A stretch of 64,000 bases of DNA from Haematococcus lacustris (taxonomy: Eukaryota > Chlorophyta > Chlorophyceae > Chlamydomonadales > Haematococcaceae). Position numbers and translations under genes: made by a program. Below the pieces are notes generated by a model. That model searched no databases. It saw only the letters and a program-made list of their open reading frames with translations, and was not told where the DNA came from. This document shows, one piece after another, positions 54,601 to 64,000 of this stretch (positions are counted from its first letter, which is position 1; the number at the start of each line of letters is the position of its first letter). Where the stretch lies: assembly GCA_030144725.1 (NCBI GenBank), contig JASKMD010000029.1, positions 6,185,538-6,249,537 on the forward strand. The letters are read 5' to 3'.

Positions 54601-57600
54601 TGCAGGTGGCCAAACCGAGGAAGGCTTCCTGCCCAGGGCAAGGAATACCCAGCATTGGGCTTCAAGAAGCTGCAAGACCGAGCACCCAAGGCCCTAGCTC
54701 AGCAGCCTGTAGCCCAGTAGCATGTCCACTAGGCAATGCTTAAGCTGTTGCTCACATCAGAGCATGTGTTTCATGCCAACATAGATTTCCCGGCCTTCGG
54801 GTTGGGGTAGTGAATCAGGTATTGATGCCGGATGCTTGCTGCATGCAAACAGACCGGATTACAGATTACGCAGCCCCTGCCCATAATAGTAGGGGAAACA
54901 TGCGGCTGACGAGAGAGGTGCAAATCTTACTATTCCATTCCATACCCAGGATGTAGCCTGACACGCTTCCTTATTATAGACATTGCAGCGTGGGTGCATT
55001 CATTTGGAGTGGGTGGGGTGGAGAGGAATGCAGTGGTGTGCATCCTAGCCGTGATCTCCCCCTGCAATGCCCATCCCCATGGCTCTGCTTGGCACTGGCA
55101 GCTGCTACCTGCAAGACATGCCTAGCACATGCTCTGCCACACCTCTGTCTGGCCGCTCTGCAGCTAGAAGCCTGTCTGATCTGCACTGAACACCTGGTCA
55201 GGCCGATGCAAGCACGTCTGCCCTCTTGCACACCTCTTCAGCGTGGGCATCAGCTCAGAGTCCTACCATTCCTCTAGTGCTGCCCACTTTTGAGGAGCAG
55301 CCTGACGCGCCGTGGTGCGGGGTGAGGCTGTGCCTAGTGAGAGCCTATGCCAAGCCATGGAGGCAGAAAACCAGTTCTTGCTAGAGGTGGCACCAGCAAG
55401 GGGTGGCGTCTCATCCCTGCGCTCACGGGCCTTCACTGTGGCGCCCACAGCAGCCAGCAGTTCCGGCTTTGTCACCCCCTGCCCCTGCTCCTGTGCCCTC
55501 CTCACTAGGCTCACCAGCCACTGACCCTCAGTCGGCACCAGATCTGTGGGCTGGACCTGCTTGGCAAATGCTTGGCGAATGGCCAAGTCATGTTGCGTTA
55601 CAATGGATAAGATGTAACCCTATCAAAACCACCTTCACCAGCAGCGCGTGGGGCACGAGTGACGGGCGCGAGGAACGGGGCCTAGGGCGGAGGGATCGTG
55701 ATTGTGTCTCTGGTGCAATGTGACTGTGATGTTGGCATCAACTGATTGTTCGTCAAGGTCAGTAGGACACGGGTAGGGCTGAGTCATGAGCAGGTGGACA
55801 GTTGAGGGTGTGGATGAGGTTAAGCAGGCCCTTAAGTGCAGGAGTATGTACGTAAAGTGTATGATTAGGACAGCAGGTTGGTGAGGGGCTATTCGTGAAG
55901 TTGCACGCCATGTGCAACCTTGCCAAGCGTGTGCCTAGCCACAGTAGTGGGCTACTTGAGCATGCGTGGCACCTAGGTTGGTATTTGATACAAGACATGT
56001 GAGTGTGATTTTAATGAGAAGCCCATGGCCTTTGCATGCCTTCGCCTCACCTTAAGGGCTTGCACGGCAGTAACTGCAAGCTGGCCATGACATGAAGGCA
56101 ACAACCACACTGCATGTATCGTCCATGCAATGGAGGGGGCGGATGCTTGGACCCACCTTCTGGCAGCCAGGCCCGAAGTAGTCGACAGGGAAGCGTGTGC
56201 CAGGCAGGCTGTGCCAGCGGGGCAGGCAGGACAGCTGACGGCCAGCTGCTGGGCACCCCAACCCACTCCCCACCCCATTGCCTACAACTCCAGAACCCCC
56301 AGCTGCTGACCCTTGCTTTGGCTGGCCTACCCACCCCACTCTGCCTGCCTCTTCAGTGCTTGGTGCTCTGGGCTGGGCTGCCATCAGGGTGGGACCAGCA
56401 GCAGCAGCAGGAGCTGCTGAGCCAACGCATGGCCTGCCTGGCTGTTCTTGAGGTGTTGGTGCTGAGGGTTTGACTAGTTGAGGGCCGATGCCAGGCGCTG
56501 GCTGCAGCAGTTCAATAGGTGAAGCTGCTGCGCCCATCAGGTAAATGGTGATGAGAGGCAGTCTCTTGGGAGCTGAGTTGAACATGGAGGAGAAGGGCTG
56601 GCATGCAGTCACGAGGTGGCTGGGGTGGGACAGTGCCGGGTGGCCACTGGCGGGGCCCCTGACAGCCCCAAGGGCTGCTGGGGCTGCAGGGCAGGCTGGA
56701 GCCCAGACTGAGCCTGCAGGAGCAGGGCTGGGAGCCAAGGCGTGTGAGGTAAGAGCAGGGGCAGTGCGGGCAGGAGCGAGGGCCTGGCCAGAGTTGGGCT
56801 GAAGGGTGAAAGCGGGGTCGCAGCTGCTGTTCGTCCTTGGCCATAGAGATACGGTGGATGCCCAGTTATGGCTGTTGCTTGCATGGGACACAGGGTGCAT
56901 GAGGGCAGCAGCGGCGGCTGGCTTCAAGGCAACCTGATGCCACTGCTGCAGGGGATGTTGGGCCTCAGGCTGAGGCTGGGATTGAGGCTGGGGAAGCTTG
57001 TCATACTTGGTTGCTGTGGGGTGCTGGCATGGCTGCTCCAGCGTCCTCTGCCGCTCCACTACCTTGTGCGCTGCAGCCAGACAGTGGCTGCGCAGCTCTG
57101 GGTCAGGCAGGGGGCCGCACAGCATTGCTAGGGACCCCTGCAGCTGCTGCCGCTCAGACTCGCTCTCCACACCCATACCCTGAGATGAGGGCAGCAGCAG
57201 TAAGAGTGCTACCAGCAGCAGCAGCGGCACAAGCAGCCAGACTTGAAGCAGCCTCACAACCTGATGGGGCGGAGTTTTGTTTGACTGGAAGGGCGGAGCA
57301 ATTGTAAGAGTATTAAGCAAGAGACATGCACGACTGTTGCCTGCAGCATGCAGTTAAGTAGCAGGAAGGACGTGTGGAGAGCCCAGCTGTAGCTTGGAGC
57401 CGTCCTCATGGCCTGATTGGCTTGAGCTGCCAAGGGCAAGTAGCCAAGGGCAAGTAGCTGGGCCACAAGCTGGGCCACAAGCGTCTGTGAGGCCGCTTAC
57501 CCCAAGGCCCCGCAGCAACAGCAGTTGTAGCACCCTGCCGCGCAGTAATGCATGCTAGTGGCTCCTCTTGCAGCTAACAGCAGTGCGTGTCAGCCATGTC

Positions 57601-60600
57601 AGTTCTAATTCCATACAGACAAGACACCAACCCTAGCGACAGCCCCGTCGTTCTGTCTTTGTGTCGGTATTAGTTGTACTCTGGGCTGATGAGGGAGGTG
57701 TGTCTGTGTGAACAGCCATAGGGAGGATGGAAAGGGGCTGGTCTGTGCATGGATCAGGAGGCAGCGCGGCCTGATCGCAGCCCAGCTCAAGTTGACGTTG
57801 TTGTGGCAGAGGTCAACAAGCGCATGACCATGGGCAGCAAGCAGTGTGTCCTGGCAGCAGTCCTGTGCCTGTTTGTGCTGCTGCAGTCCTTCCTAGGCAA
57901 GCCACCTCCAGGGTTCCCAGCAGCAGGTCCAGCCCCAGGCCCCCATCCCCCACCTGACCCAGCCTGCCCTCCCTATGCCCACCCCCGCCTTGCCACACGC
58001 AGCTCACCCCGCGATGCAGCCGCCCCAGCCCAGCTGCCTCCCCCAGTGCAGCTGAACATCTGGGACCCACAGCTGTTGGCACAGATCAAGGATGCCATGG
58101 AGCTGCTCACCAAAGCTAGTGTGCTGGAACATCTGATGCGTGGCCCCCACCACCGTGGCATCAGGCTGCTGCCCGGTGAGGTGGCAGTGTTTGAGCAGCC
58201 CAGCAGCGCCTGGCTTGTGGCCATGCTCAAGGAGCTAAACGAGGTGCACCTGCTAGGGGACCTCAACTCCCTCAACGCAAACGCAACGAAGATCATCACC
58301 AACATCCAGGAGTACTACCGGCACCCGGGGCGCTTCATCAGTTGGTGGTGCAAGGCGGTTGGGGTGGTGCAGAGGGGGTTCAGTCGGGCAATGAGAAAGC
58401 ACTTTCCCCAGATGGTACTAGGACGCCTAGACTGCAGCCTGCCTGACAGGGAGGACAAGTGGCGCTTGCTGCGGCAGCCTAGGTGGGTGGCAGAAATGGC
58501 AAAGCATCGTAGGCTGTTGAGGCTGCCGGCCCAGTGGCGGGAGGGAATGGACTCCATAGGGAAGGGGGGGGCAGGCAGGCTGCCCCTAGAGAAGAGGGTG
58601 CGTCATGCGCTGTTCGTCAACCGCAACTCAGAGGGCTGGCAGACACCCCATGGCACGTGCCCGCGCCCCTTCACCATGCTCCCCATGGTGGGGGTGCAGG
58701 CCCGCCACTTTGTCATTGATGACAGGGTACTGCATGGGCTGCTGACCGACCTCGGCATCACCGACCTGACACGGTTGCAGTTTGCCAGTTTGCCGCTGAA
58801 AGCCTGCCCCATTGGCAGAAGTTCATCCAGTACAGCCAGCTGCAGAACAGCGGTTGGGACTTTGCGCGCAGGGTAGAGACGGATGGTGTCAGTATCAGTG
58901 CTGTTGGGGTGGACCCAGGTGTCGCCCAGGCCATCAAGGCAGGGCATGCACAGCGGCACCCAGTCACGGGTCTGGTGCTCAGGTAGTGGGAGTGGAAGTT
59001 GAGCAAGGGGCAGCTGAAGCATGACAGCGGGCTTACCAAAGCCAAGCAGGACACAGCCCGCTGGTCAACTGCCATCCAGCCACAGCTGCTGCAACTGGCA
59101 GCTGCCACCCCAGCTGGCACCACCCTGGGAGGCCTCCAGGCCCACATCCTGGCCCTCAAGGCCACCTGGGACGCACAGTGGGAGGAGTACCTCAAGCCCC
59201 GCTGGCGCAAGCAGCGGTTGGCGCTGCACCATGCCCAGGATCGCGTCATTGAGCATTTCTGCAAGAAGGTATGACCTGACCTGACCTTGAACCCTGACCC
59301 TGCAGGTGGTGAATGGGATGAAGTGGGTCACGCCACCACTACCACCAGGAGAGGGGAGTGGCTGTGTTCCTGGGAGCGAGCAACTTCAGCCAGGGTGGGT
59401 GGAAGGCGGGGGCGGTGTGGGAGGGGTGTCGCAGGGTGGTGCAGCAGCCCAGCAGGCCCAGCACAGATCCCAGGCCTGACAGGCTGGTGATCGTGGATGA
59501 GTTCCGCACCAGCCGTGTCAGCTCGTCAGTGCATGCCCGCCAGCCTTGTGAGCTGCACCTGCCACCTGACCAGCCTAGGCCTGCAAACTGGGTACCCCCA
59601 GCAGGCCAGGTCAACCCGCGGCTGGTGCGCCCAGCCTGGAGCCTGCGGCATGCTAAGTATGTGCGGGGCCTGTCATGGTGCCATCAGGTGCCGCCCAACC
59701 CCCCCCCAGCCCAGGCCCCCCCCGCCCAGGCCCCATCACCTCCCCCAGCGCAGGCCCAGACCCTCCCTGCAGCACCTGGCCCAGTGCAACGACCCCAGGC
59801 CCCCCCAGGGGGCAGGTGGCTGGACCGGGACACCAACGGGTGCCTGAACATGCAGCGCATTGGGGAGAGCATGCAGCGCCCCATAGAGTTGTGTCAATGG
59901 AAGGACCTGGAGGCTCTGCCTCCCAATGGCGAGGAGTACCAGCAGCGCTACAAGCTGGTCAATGACCCACGGTCAGGCAGCGGCTGCACCGGGCTGCAGA
60001 GTACCAGCGAGGCATTGATGGCCGGGCCCGCAACAATGCATAGGGCCTGGTAGTTTGCACAGGCTGTTAGCTTTACAGAGCATAAAGCTGTTAGTTTTGA
60101 TGAGGTGCCCAGTGGTCCCCAGTTGGCTCGGTTGGAACGTGCCACCGGTGTGGGGTCTGTAGTCATCAAGGGTGCGACCGAGGATGCTACAACTTGCTTA
60201 CCCACAGTCAGACATGCTGTTCCTTGTCGAATGAGTTTTGTTTGACTGTGCATAGATCACAGACTAGGCTTGATGGGCAGTACCAGCACCATGCAGGACC
60301 CTCTCACCACCAGGTCCTGCTCAGTAAGCCAGGGCAGGGTCAGCTCATCCATCCCTTCGCGCATGAAGAGGGGTAGCAGGTGAGCCAGTCCCAGGCCTGA
60401 CAACCTGCAACAAGCCAGGTCAGGCCACACTATCTTAGGTCAGATGAGACCAGAGTGCGTCAGGTCAAGACACAGTAAACTACGCTGCAACTGCTGGCCC
60501 TTGACCCAGATGCCTCACCCTCCCCTCCCTGCCAGCCCCTACTAGGTGAAGTCAGATGCATAGCCAGCAGGATGGGAGGAGCAGCAGCATCGCTTTGCTG

Positions 60601-61469
60601 TGAGCCAGTCCATTGGCTGCTGGGCTAAATGACTGCCAAGGGTCAGCCAGGTGCTGTTGTCGGAACTTATAAGCCTGTTACCTACATGGTGATGAGACAC
60701 AGCCTGATGCTGAATGGTGATGCGTGGTGGCATGGTGATGACCACTTGCACCCACGCTCCTGTCCCACCTCACCATTCCCCGCAGGTCACAGGGCAGCAG
60801 CGCAGCCGGCCTGTCAGCAACTCAAACAGCCCCTGTGCAAGGGAGCCCTCTGCCAGGTGGGGGACCTTCTGCTCCCCAAGCTCTGGGTGGGAGTCTCTGG
60901 GATCATGCTGGGGGCTGGGGACTTGAGCTATGCAGCCTGACACAGCTGCATGTGTCTCAACTGTTGAGGTTGATGGCTGTTCCTGCAGATGTATTTGAGC
61001 AGGACATGCGATAAGCTGTGCCAGCTCATCGTTCGGGCGCTGCGCCACCTGGACTAGTATTGGTGGGGCCATCCCAAAGCCCACTGGCTATGCGCACTCC
61101 TGCGGTATTTGCTGTTTGTACTACGGCAGTCGTCACCTTAACTGTCTCCCTGTGCTCAATTTCAACCGCAGGCTCCTCCTCCAGCATGTGCCCGTCGTCA
61201 TGCTCAGCTTGCATTGCAGCTTGACTAGGGCGTGGTGCTTGGGTGCAGATGTGAGCATAGGGGTCGCTGTCATCTTCTTCGCAGCTGTTGCATTTCTCGT
61301 CAACGGCATCCTCTTCCCCTTCTGACAACTGCGTGTTTCCCATCAACGCTTCAATACATCGCTCAACGTGTTGCTCGCGTTGCTCCAAATGATCCAGTGC
61401 TATGCCGCATGCTGGACACATGTCCGTCTGAACATGGCCGGTGTCCCAGGCGACCTCGGCGTGCGGCAT
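48605..61469 (-). CDS. SNM1: SNM1/DCLRE1-type DNA crosslink-repair nuclease (UBZ4-SAM-MBL-betaCASP)
   Basis: Phase-consistent exons: 56157-~57280, 53507-53641, 53085-53245, 52634-52727, 51049-51177, 50303-50353, 50130-50207, 49879-49965, 49390-49512, 49081-49143, 48605-48937. Upstream, less certain: ~61053-61469, with a UBZ4 finger (CPACG...HVERC, ubiquitin-binding), and 60308-60404, with a SAM domain (GLGLAHLLPLFMREGMDELT, LPWLTEQDL). The nuclease part reads LPGTRFPVDYF, THFHADHYRGL (HxHxDH metal motif), LTLVDANHCPGAAM, LHTGDC, LVLDTTYC, FGTYTIGKE, PTGWAM and KVPYSEHSSF (beta-CASP His), then an Arg/Gly-rich tail. SNM1 enzymes are nuclear 5' exonucleases that unhook interstrand crosslinks, and plants have a SAM-containing form. 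All metal ligands are present. Introns contain three antisense Fanzor-like insertions. Confidence 0.87.
50690..50990 (-). mobile_element. Fanzor-like subfamily-2 3'-end remnant in an SNM1 intron
   Basis: Mirror of 27950-28740 without the N run. On the minus strand it carries the end of the subfamily-2 tail (AAEYWRGIVGRARNN-like), then the non-coding block and the terminal region with catgttattccatgttga. It is on the same strand as SNM1, and is a 3' remnant only. Confidence 0.6.
51270..52560 (+). pseudogene. Fanzor-like element, subfamily 1, in SNM1 intron, with insertion
   Basis: LEEEMAEVAMECRMRVKQLI and LFFSAAGIGTRDWWGAG at 51260-51390, then a ~330-bp insert bounded by two tgcaagagggtgt words (about 51388 and 51725). 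Next come VVLVDEHRISRVSSAVNGQQ (RuvC-II), PCESQLNKHEATRPED, LRPAWSQQHDQPVRAWCGA-like decay and the frame 52069-52269: basic linker, GRWVDWDCNAALNMQRIGEA, WRSLEL, then TGA in place of the Cys codon. The tail and polyGln continue to 52389. The 3' block is 52390-52560, including the gacaagacaccacccct motif. The N-terminal domain and RuvC-I are missing. It is antisense to SNM1. Confidence 0.74.
52930..53000 (+). mobile_element. Solo terminal piece of a subfamily-2 3' block
   Basis: About 70 bp with agtagctgagtgagctagcc, acatgttgttccttgttga and gttttgtttgcctgtc, matching the outermost part of the blocks at 60190-60250 and, inverted, 11325-11400. No coding remnant accompanies it. Confidence 0.55.
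53816..53926. repeat. ~110-bp copy of SNM1 exon sequence inside its own intron
   Basis: Nearly identical to 56706-56806, which encodes FTLQPNSGQALAPARTA and Pro/Ala-rich residues in the large SNM1 exon. The copy lies in the next intron, in the same orientation. Confidence 0.75.
53965..54830 (+). pseudogene. Fanzor-like element, subfamily 1, C-terminal half, in SNM1 intron
   Basis: Frame 54133-54720 (195 codons) is the longest intact RuvC-II to tail stretch of subfamily 1: GGWGAEAVLQACRKVVERPN, VVTADEFRTSRVSSILNS (RuvC-II Glu), LCEEELDSSKPTRPEDWKP, LLRSAWSQRFEAPVRGLMWC, GKWVDRDCNAALNLQRAGES (RuvC-III), WRPLELCRWPNRGRLPAQGK, EYPALGFKKLQDRAPKA. Directly upstream in another frame (53965-54175) is a lysine-rich stretch (VPKPKRKGQPGTVGWIG, LKERLEKRAKSRCYLEGLN) that may belong to it. 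RuvC-I is not present. The 3' block is 54721-54830. It is antisense to SNM1. Catalytic Glu and Asp are retained in this piece. Confidence 0.78.
55263..55586 (-). pseudogene. CENP-B/Tigger-like HTH transposase fragment
   Basis: A 107-codon frame with PTEGQWLVSLVRRAQEQGQG, VTKPELLAAVGATVKARERR, then NWFSASMAWHRLSLGTA. Order and spacing fit the CENP-B N-terminal/Tc5-type helix-turn-helix of pogo/Tigger transposases (a W-x10-G-x-P-h-T segment, then W-F-x4-R-H-P-x-L-S-x-R). No DDE domain follows, so it is a relic in an SNM1 intron. It is a remote resemblance, read by eye. Confidence 0.4.
57420..57640 (+). pseudogene. Fanzor-like element, heavily decayed tail and 3' block
   Basis: gagctgccaagggcaagtag, gtgaggccgcttaccccaag and cagcaacagcag preserve the order of the KGKEY-tail and polyGln region without an open frame. 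The 3' block end is recognisable at 57560-57640, including catacagacaagacaccaa. It sits just upstream of the long copy at 57.75 kb, so insertions are clustered. Confidence 0.6.
57749..60250 (+). pseudogene. Fanzor-like nuclease, subfamily 2, near full length (all RuvC motifs)
   Basis: The N-terminal frame 57749-58876 has a Pro-rich segment, helical region (MLKELNEVHLLGDLNSLNAN, RQPRWVAEMAKHRRLLRLPA) and the FTMLPMVGVQARHFVIDDRV block. After a +1 shift near 58800 comes SAVGVDPGVAQAIKAGHAQ (RuvC-I Asp at 58912), a TAG at 58984, then WEWKLSKGQLKHDSGLTKAK and a long helix to HAQDRVIEHFCKK. A 37-bp intron (59269-59305) precedes VVNGMKWVT; another shift near 59350 leads to VAVFLGASNFSQGGW, VIVDEFRTSRVSSS (RuvC-II Glu 59499), a Pro-rich linker and LDRDTNGCLNMQRIGES (RuvC-III Asp 59829). 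A final shift disrupts the last ~20 residues. Domain order is that of Fanzor/TnpB RNA-guided nucleases. Four lesions mean it is inactive. 3' block 60055-60250; antisense to SNM1. Confidence 0.82.
58912..58914 (+). other. RuvC-I catalytic Asp codon
   Basis: GAC in GVDPGV, the only RuvC-I motif I can find among all copies in this window. Confidence 0.7.
60415..61052. other. SNM1 intron and possible small exons between UBZ and SAM parts
   Basis: A minus-strand segment around 60790-60900 (ELGEQKVPHLAEGSLAQGLF, ELLTGRL) may be coding, but its splice sites were not settled. ggtcag words at 60416-60470 recall the CCTGA satellite unit on the opposite strand. Confidence 0.35.
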
Positions 61470-61919
61470 CTCGGTCCGACGTCGGCGACCTCCTGACACG
61501 CCGGGTGTCCCGTGGACATGCCCGTCTGTCCAAGGTATTATTTGAATCTGAAAATGTCTGTCAACAAAACAAATTTGAAACGTCGGTCTATTTGCGAGAG
61601 AAACCACACACGTTCGACTCAATTACAAGCTCTGTTCAACACGCCATCAACCACGCCGTTTGGCTCCTTCAGCACCATGCCTGCCGAACGCTACTTATCC
61701 ATGCATGTCACCATGGCTACAGCACAGCACAATTAAGCGTCGAAGCGCAACATCTATCGCGCTCAGCTTCGCATTGCGATGGCGGAGAAAATGGTACACC
61801 GAGGCCTGCTGGTGATTAGAGAGCGACCGGACGTGTTAATGTTAATGTTAAACCGTTTTGTTGAAGTTGACCGCTTGGCCGTAATACATGTCATCTTTTG
61901 CTGTCGTTCTGGCTGCGAG
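61470..61919. other. 5' flank of SNM1
   Basis: No supported gene. This is the probable promoter region of the minus-strand SNM1 gene. It ends at the target duplication of transposon copy B. Confidence 0.35.
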
Positions 61920-63597
61920 TCAGGATGTCCCAACATGGGGTTGGTAATCTTCATGCAAGTACTCTTTCAATACTGAACCGTTTTCGATAGCGCTCATCAC
62001 ACTGGCAGCTGCGGATTACTCCGCATCTACTGGCAATCGGCGCTTTAATCCTTGCATCAGAGTCCATGCCGGCGCAAGCGAGCGCGGACACACCTCAGCT
62101 GCTCACAACCGGTTGTTCTAGTGGTATGTAGCGGCATCAGTGATGGAGCTGCGCCTGCTATCGAGCCAGAAGTACAATCTAAATTCAGCCCGCCAGGCTT
62201 GCTCCGCGAGCCTTTCATTGATGCAGGCGGTGTCGGAAGACCGTCGTGGGGCTAGTAATGACCGGACATTGCATCAAACGCGCAGGGTTATGTGGGAGGT
62301 GCGTTCCTCTCTCTAGCCAGTCACACAGAAAAGTACCTCCTTGCACAAATCGGCATGTTGTAAGCTGACCACTGCGACTTTTTTAAATTTCGAGTCATTA
62401 CTCTGTTCGTAGCTCTACGACACAGCTGCTGGAAAAGAAAGCACGGCAATTCATCAATCAGGCCCGCCGTAATTGACTTTGGCGTGACCCGACTCTGCCT
62501 TGCAGAGTTGACTTGCCTACCCTTGCAGCCCCACCACCTCCCAGCACCCGCAGAAGCCTCCCAGCCCCCCCCACCCCCTCCCAGCCCTCTCACTGCCCCG
62601 CCACCCCCTCCCACCCCCTCCCACCCCTTCCCACCCCTTCCCAGCCCCTCCCACCCCCCACCCACCCCCTCCCACCTCCTCTCAGCCCCTCCCACCCCCT
62701 CCTGAGCCCCTTACTGCCCCGCCAACCCTTCCCACCCCCTCCCAGCCCCTCCCACCTCCCAGCCCCTCCCACCCCTGCATGGCGATGAGCTGGAGGCAGC
62801 AACAGGTGCCGGTGTTGGTGCCGCCCCTGACCTTCTACCCCCTCGTGCTGCACCCCCCTGGCAGGAGCAGGCAGCTGGTGCTGGTGCCGCCCCTGACATG
62901 CCCCCCCCTCCTGCTGCACCCCCCTGGCAGCAGCAGGCAGCTGGTGCTGGTGCTGCCCCTGACCTGCCCCCCCCTCCTGCTGCACCCCCCTGGCAGCAGC
63001 AGGCAGCTGGTGCTGGTGCTGCCCCTGGGCTGCCCACCCCTCCAGCTGAGCAGCAGGGGGTCAGGGCGGAGCTGGACGCAAGCTCGACACGCAAGCGGAG
63101 GGCGGGCGGGAGGGATCGGACCCAACATGTCGAGCAAGGTAACGTAGCAATGGCCTACACACCTTGAGTGGCCTTACCGAGTGGCCAGGTAGTAGGTACT
63201 ACCCACGAAGCGGTCAAGCAATGCAGCAGCCTTGTATACTCCCGAGCATGGGTGGAGGGGCGTCGTTACATCGGTTTGGCGTGCCATGTGAATTGTTTTG
63301 ACTGCGGCGACTGTCCCTGACTGTTTGCAGAGGCTACTGGGCCACGTCGGTCGCGGCGAGGCCCGCATGAGCAGAACTGGCATGAATTTGAAAGTCAAGA
63401 TTTGAGCCGTCATAGCACTCAGCACAGTGCACAATAGTTAATGTTACAAGCTGCACCGCATAGCTGACAGAGTCCTCTATCCAGGGATGTGCGAAACATA
63501 AATAGAAACCACGTGGCTGAGACGCGGCGTCGTTTTGATTACCAGGGGTCGGATTCCTATCATTTCCTGTCATTTTTTGTTAGTTGGGGTCGCCTGA
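61920..63597 (+). mobile_element. Non-autonomous DNA transposon, copy B (15-bp TIRs, 7-bp TSD)
   Basis: Left end TCAGGATGTCCCAAC is identical to copy A. The right end, inverted, is TCAGGCGACCCCAAC, also identical. Flanks are ctgcgag (61913-61919) and ctgcgac (63598-63604), a 7-bp duplication with one mismatch. It is about 450 bp shorter than copy A: the part of A coding for MTTATHRVGQVVVDVGDHEG through the SAP-like region is absent. C-rich DNA instead runs straight into the ~20-residue Pro/Ala/Gln repeats (62770-63050). The 3' third (63060-63597) is closely conserved with A. Confidence 0.8.
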
Positions 63598-63950
63598 CTG
63601 CGACACGGCAATGCACCCAGCGACACGATGCAGGCTAAAGTGGCCAGTGCGGTGCAGTCCCAGGGTAGCAAAACGGGTATGTTAAAGATTTGTTAAAGCT
63701 GTTGTTAAACCCAAAACATCAGGATGTTAAATTAATCGGTCGTGCTCTACTGGTGATTGCTGGTCTACTGTTACCCTGCCATCCCTGCTCAGCTTCTACT
63801 CATCCTATAAGATGGAACACCTATCGAACCTATCGAATTTGTGACGTCGATAACAATCAAGAGGACATCTCATCTCACGCATCGATGGAATGGATATCAC
63901 GGACCACATACCGTAATGATACGCCATACCGTAATGATACGCCTTGTTGG
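63598..63950. other. AT-rich right flank
   Basis: Unrecognised sequence with short words repeated (gttaaa at 63680-63735, cctatcgaa twice, and a tandem ataccgtaatgatacgcc just before the gap). Confidence 0.4.
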
Positions 63951-64000
63951 NNNNNNNNNNNNNNNNNNNNNNNNNNNNNNNNNNNNNNNNNNNNNNNNNN
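63951..64000. other. Assembly gap (N), continues past the window
   Basis: Only N from 63951 to the end of the window. Confidence 0.99.

Noticed and set aside
56052..57320. Membrane protein from the Leu-rich start of the 422-codon frame
   Set aside because: The Leu-rich part overlaps the probable intron edge and comes from CTG/CAG repeats. The frame's C-terminal end is the SNM1 LPGTRFPVDYF exon, so it is treated as part of that gene.

Overview
This window is nuclear DNA from a GC-rich green alga, most likely a chlamydomonadalean. A Haematococcus-like genome is my guess, not something proven here. The evidence is a plant-type U2 snRNA, short GT-AG introns, CAG-rich coding sequence, plant-type SAM/UBZ SNM1 and DUF1350 genes, and TGTAA-type 3' signals. 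No bacterial, organellar or CRISPR features are visible. Real genes are split into small exons, so most long open frames are shadows. I rebuilt the genes from splice sites whose phases agree, and I say where they do not.

Layout. 1-3.4 kb: a possible membrane-protein exon, a nuclease fragment beside a (GGGGC)n tract, and a U2 snRNA gene on the minus strand. 3.46-5.59 kb: a non-autonomous DNA transposon with 15-bp inverted ends and a 7-bp target duplication; a second copy lies at 61.9-63.6 kb and two fragments at 42.6-44.1 kb. 5.75-11.06 kb (minus): a DUF1350 alpha/beta-hydrolase gene. 12.65-20.69 kb (minus): a helical-repeat protein related to OPR/FASTK-type organelle RNA-binding proteins. 21.4-23.3 kb (plus): ATG101, an autophagy-initiation factor. 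24.8-25.8 kb: expansin-like gene A. 26.5-34.0 kb and 45.5-52.4 kb: two arms of a roughly 7-kb inverted repeat, each with an expansin-like gene (B, C) and the 3' half of an SNM1 gene. 36.05-37.07 kb, between the arms: eIF5A. 48.6-61.5 kb (minus): a long SNM1/DCLRE1-type interstrand-crosslink repair nuclease gene with UBZ4, SAM, metallo-beta-lactamase and beta-CASP parts.

The dominant accessory theme is a family of Fanzor-like (eukaryotic TnpB-type, RuvC) nuclease elements, with about thirteen copies or pieces. The copy at 57.7-60.25 kb still shows all three RuvC motifs but has frameshifts and a stop. The copies fall into at least two subfamilies, each with its own conserved C-terminal tail and conserved non-coding 3' block, which is a candidate guide-RNA scaffold. 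Every intronic copy lies antisense to its host gene (two in DUF1350, three insertions in SNM1). Three expanded pentamer tracts, two of (GGGGC)n and one of (CCTGA)n, sit inside or against these elements.

Two runs of N are assembly gaps (28104-28603 and from 63951). The inverted repeat could be real or a haplotype mis-join; long reads would decide.
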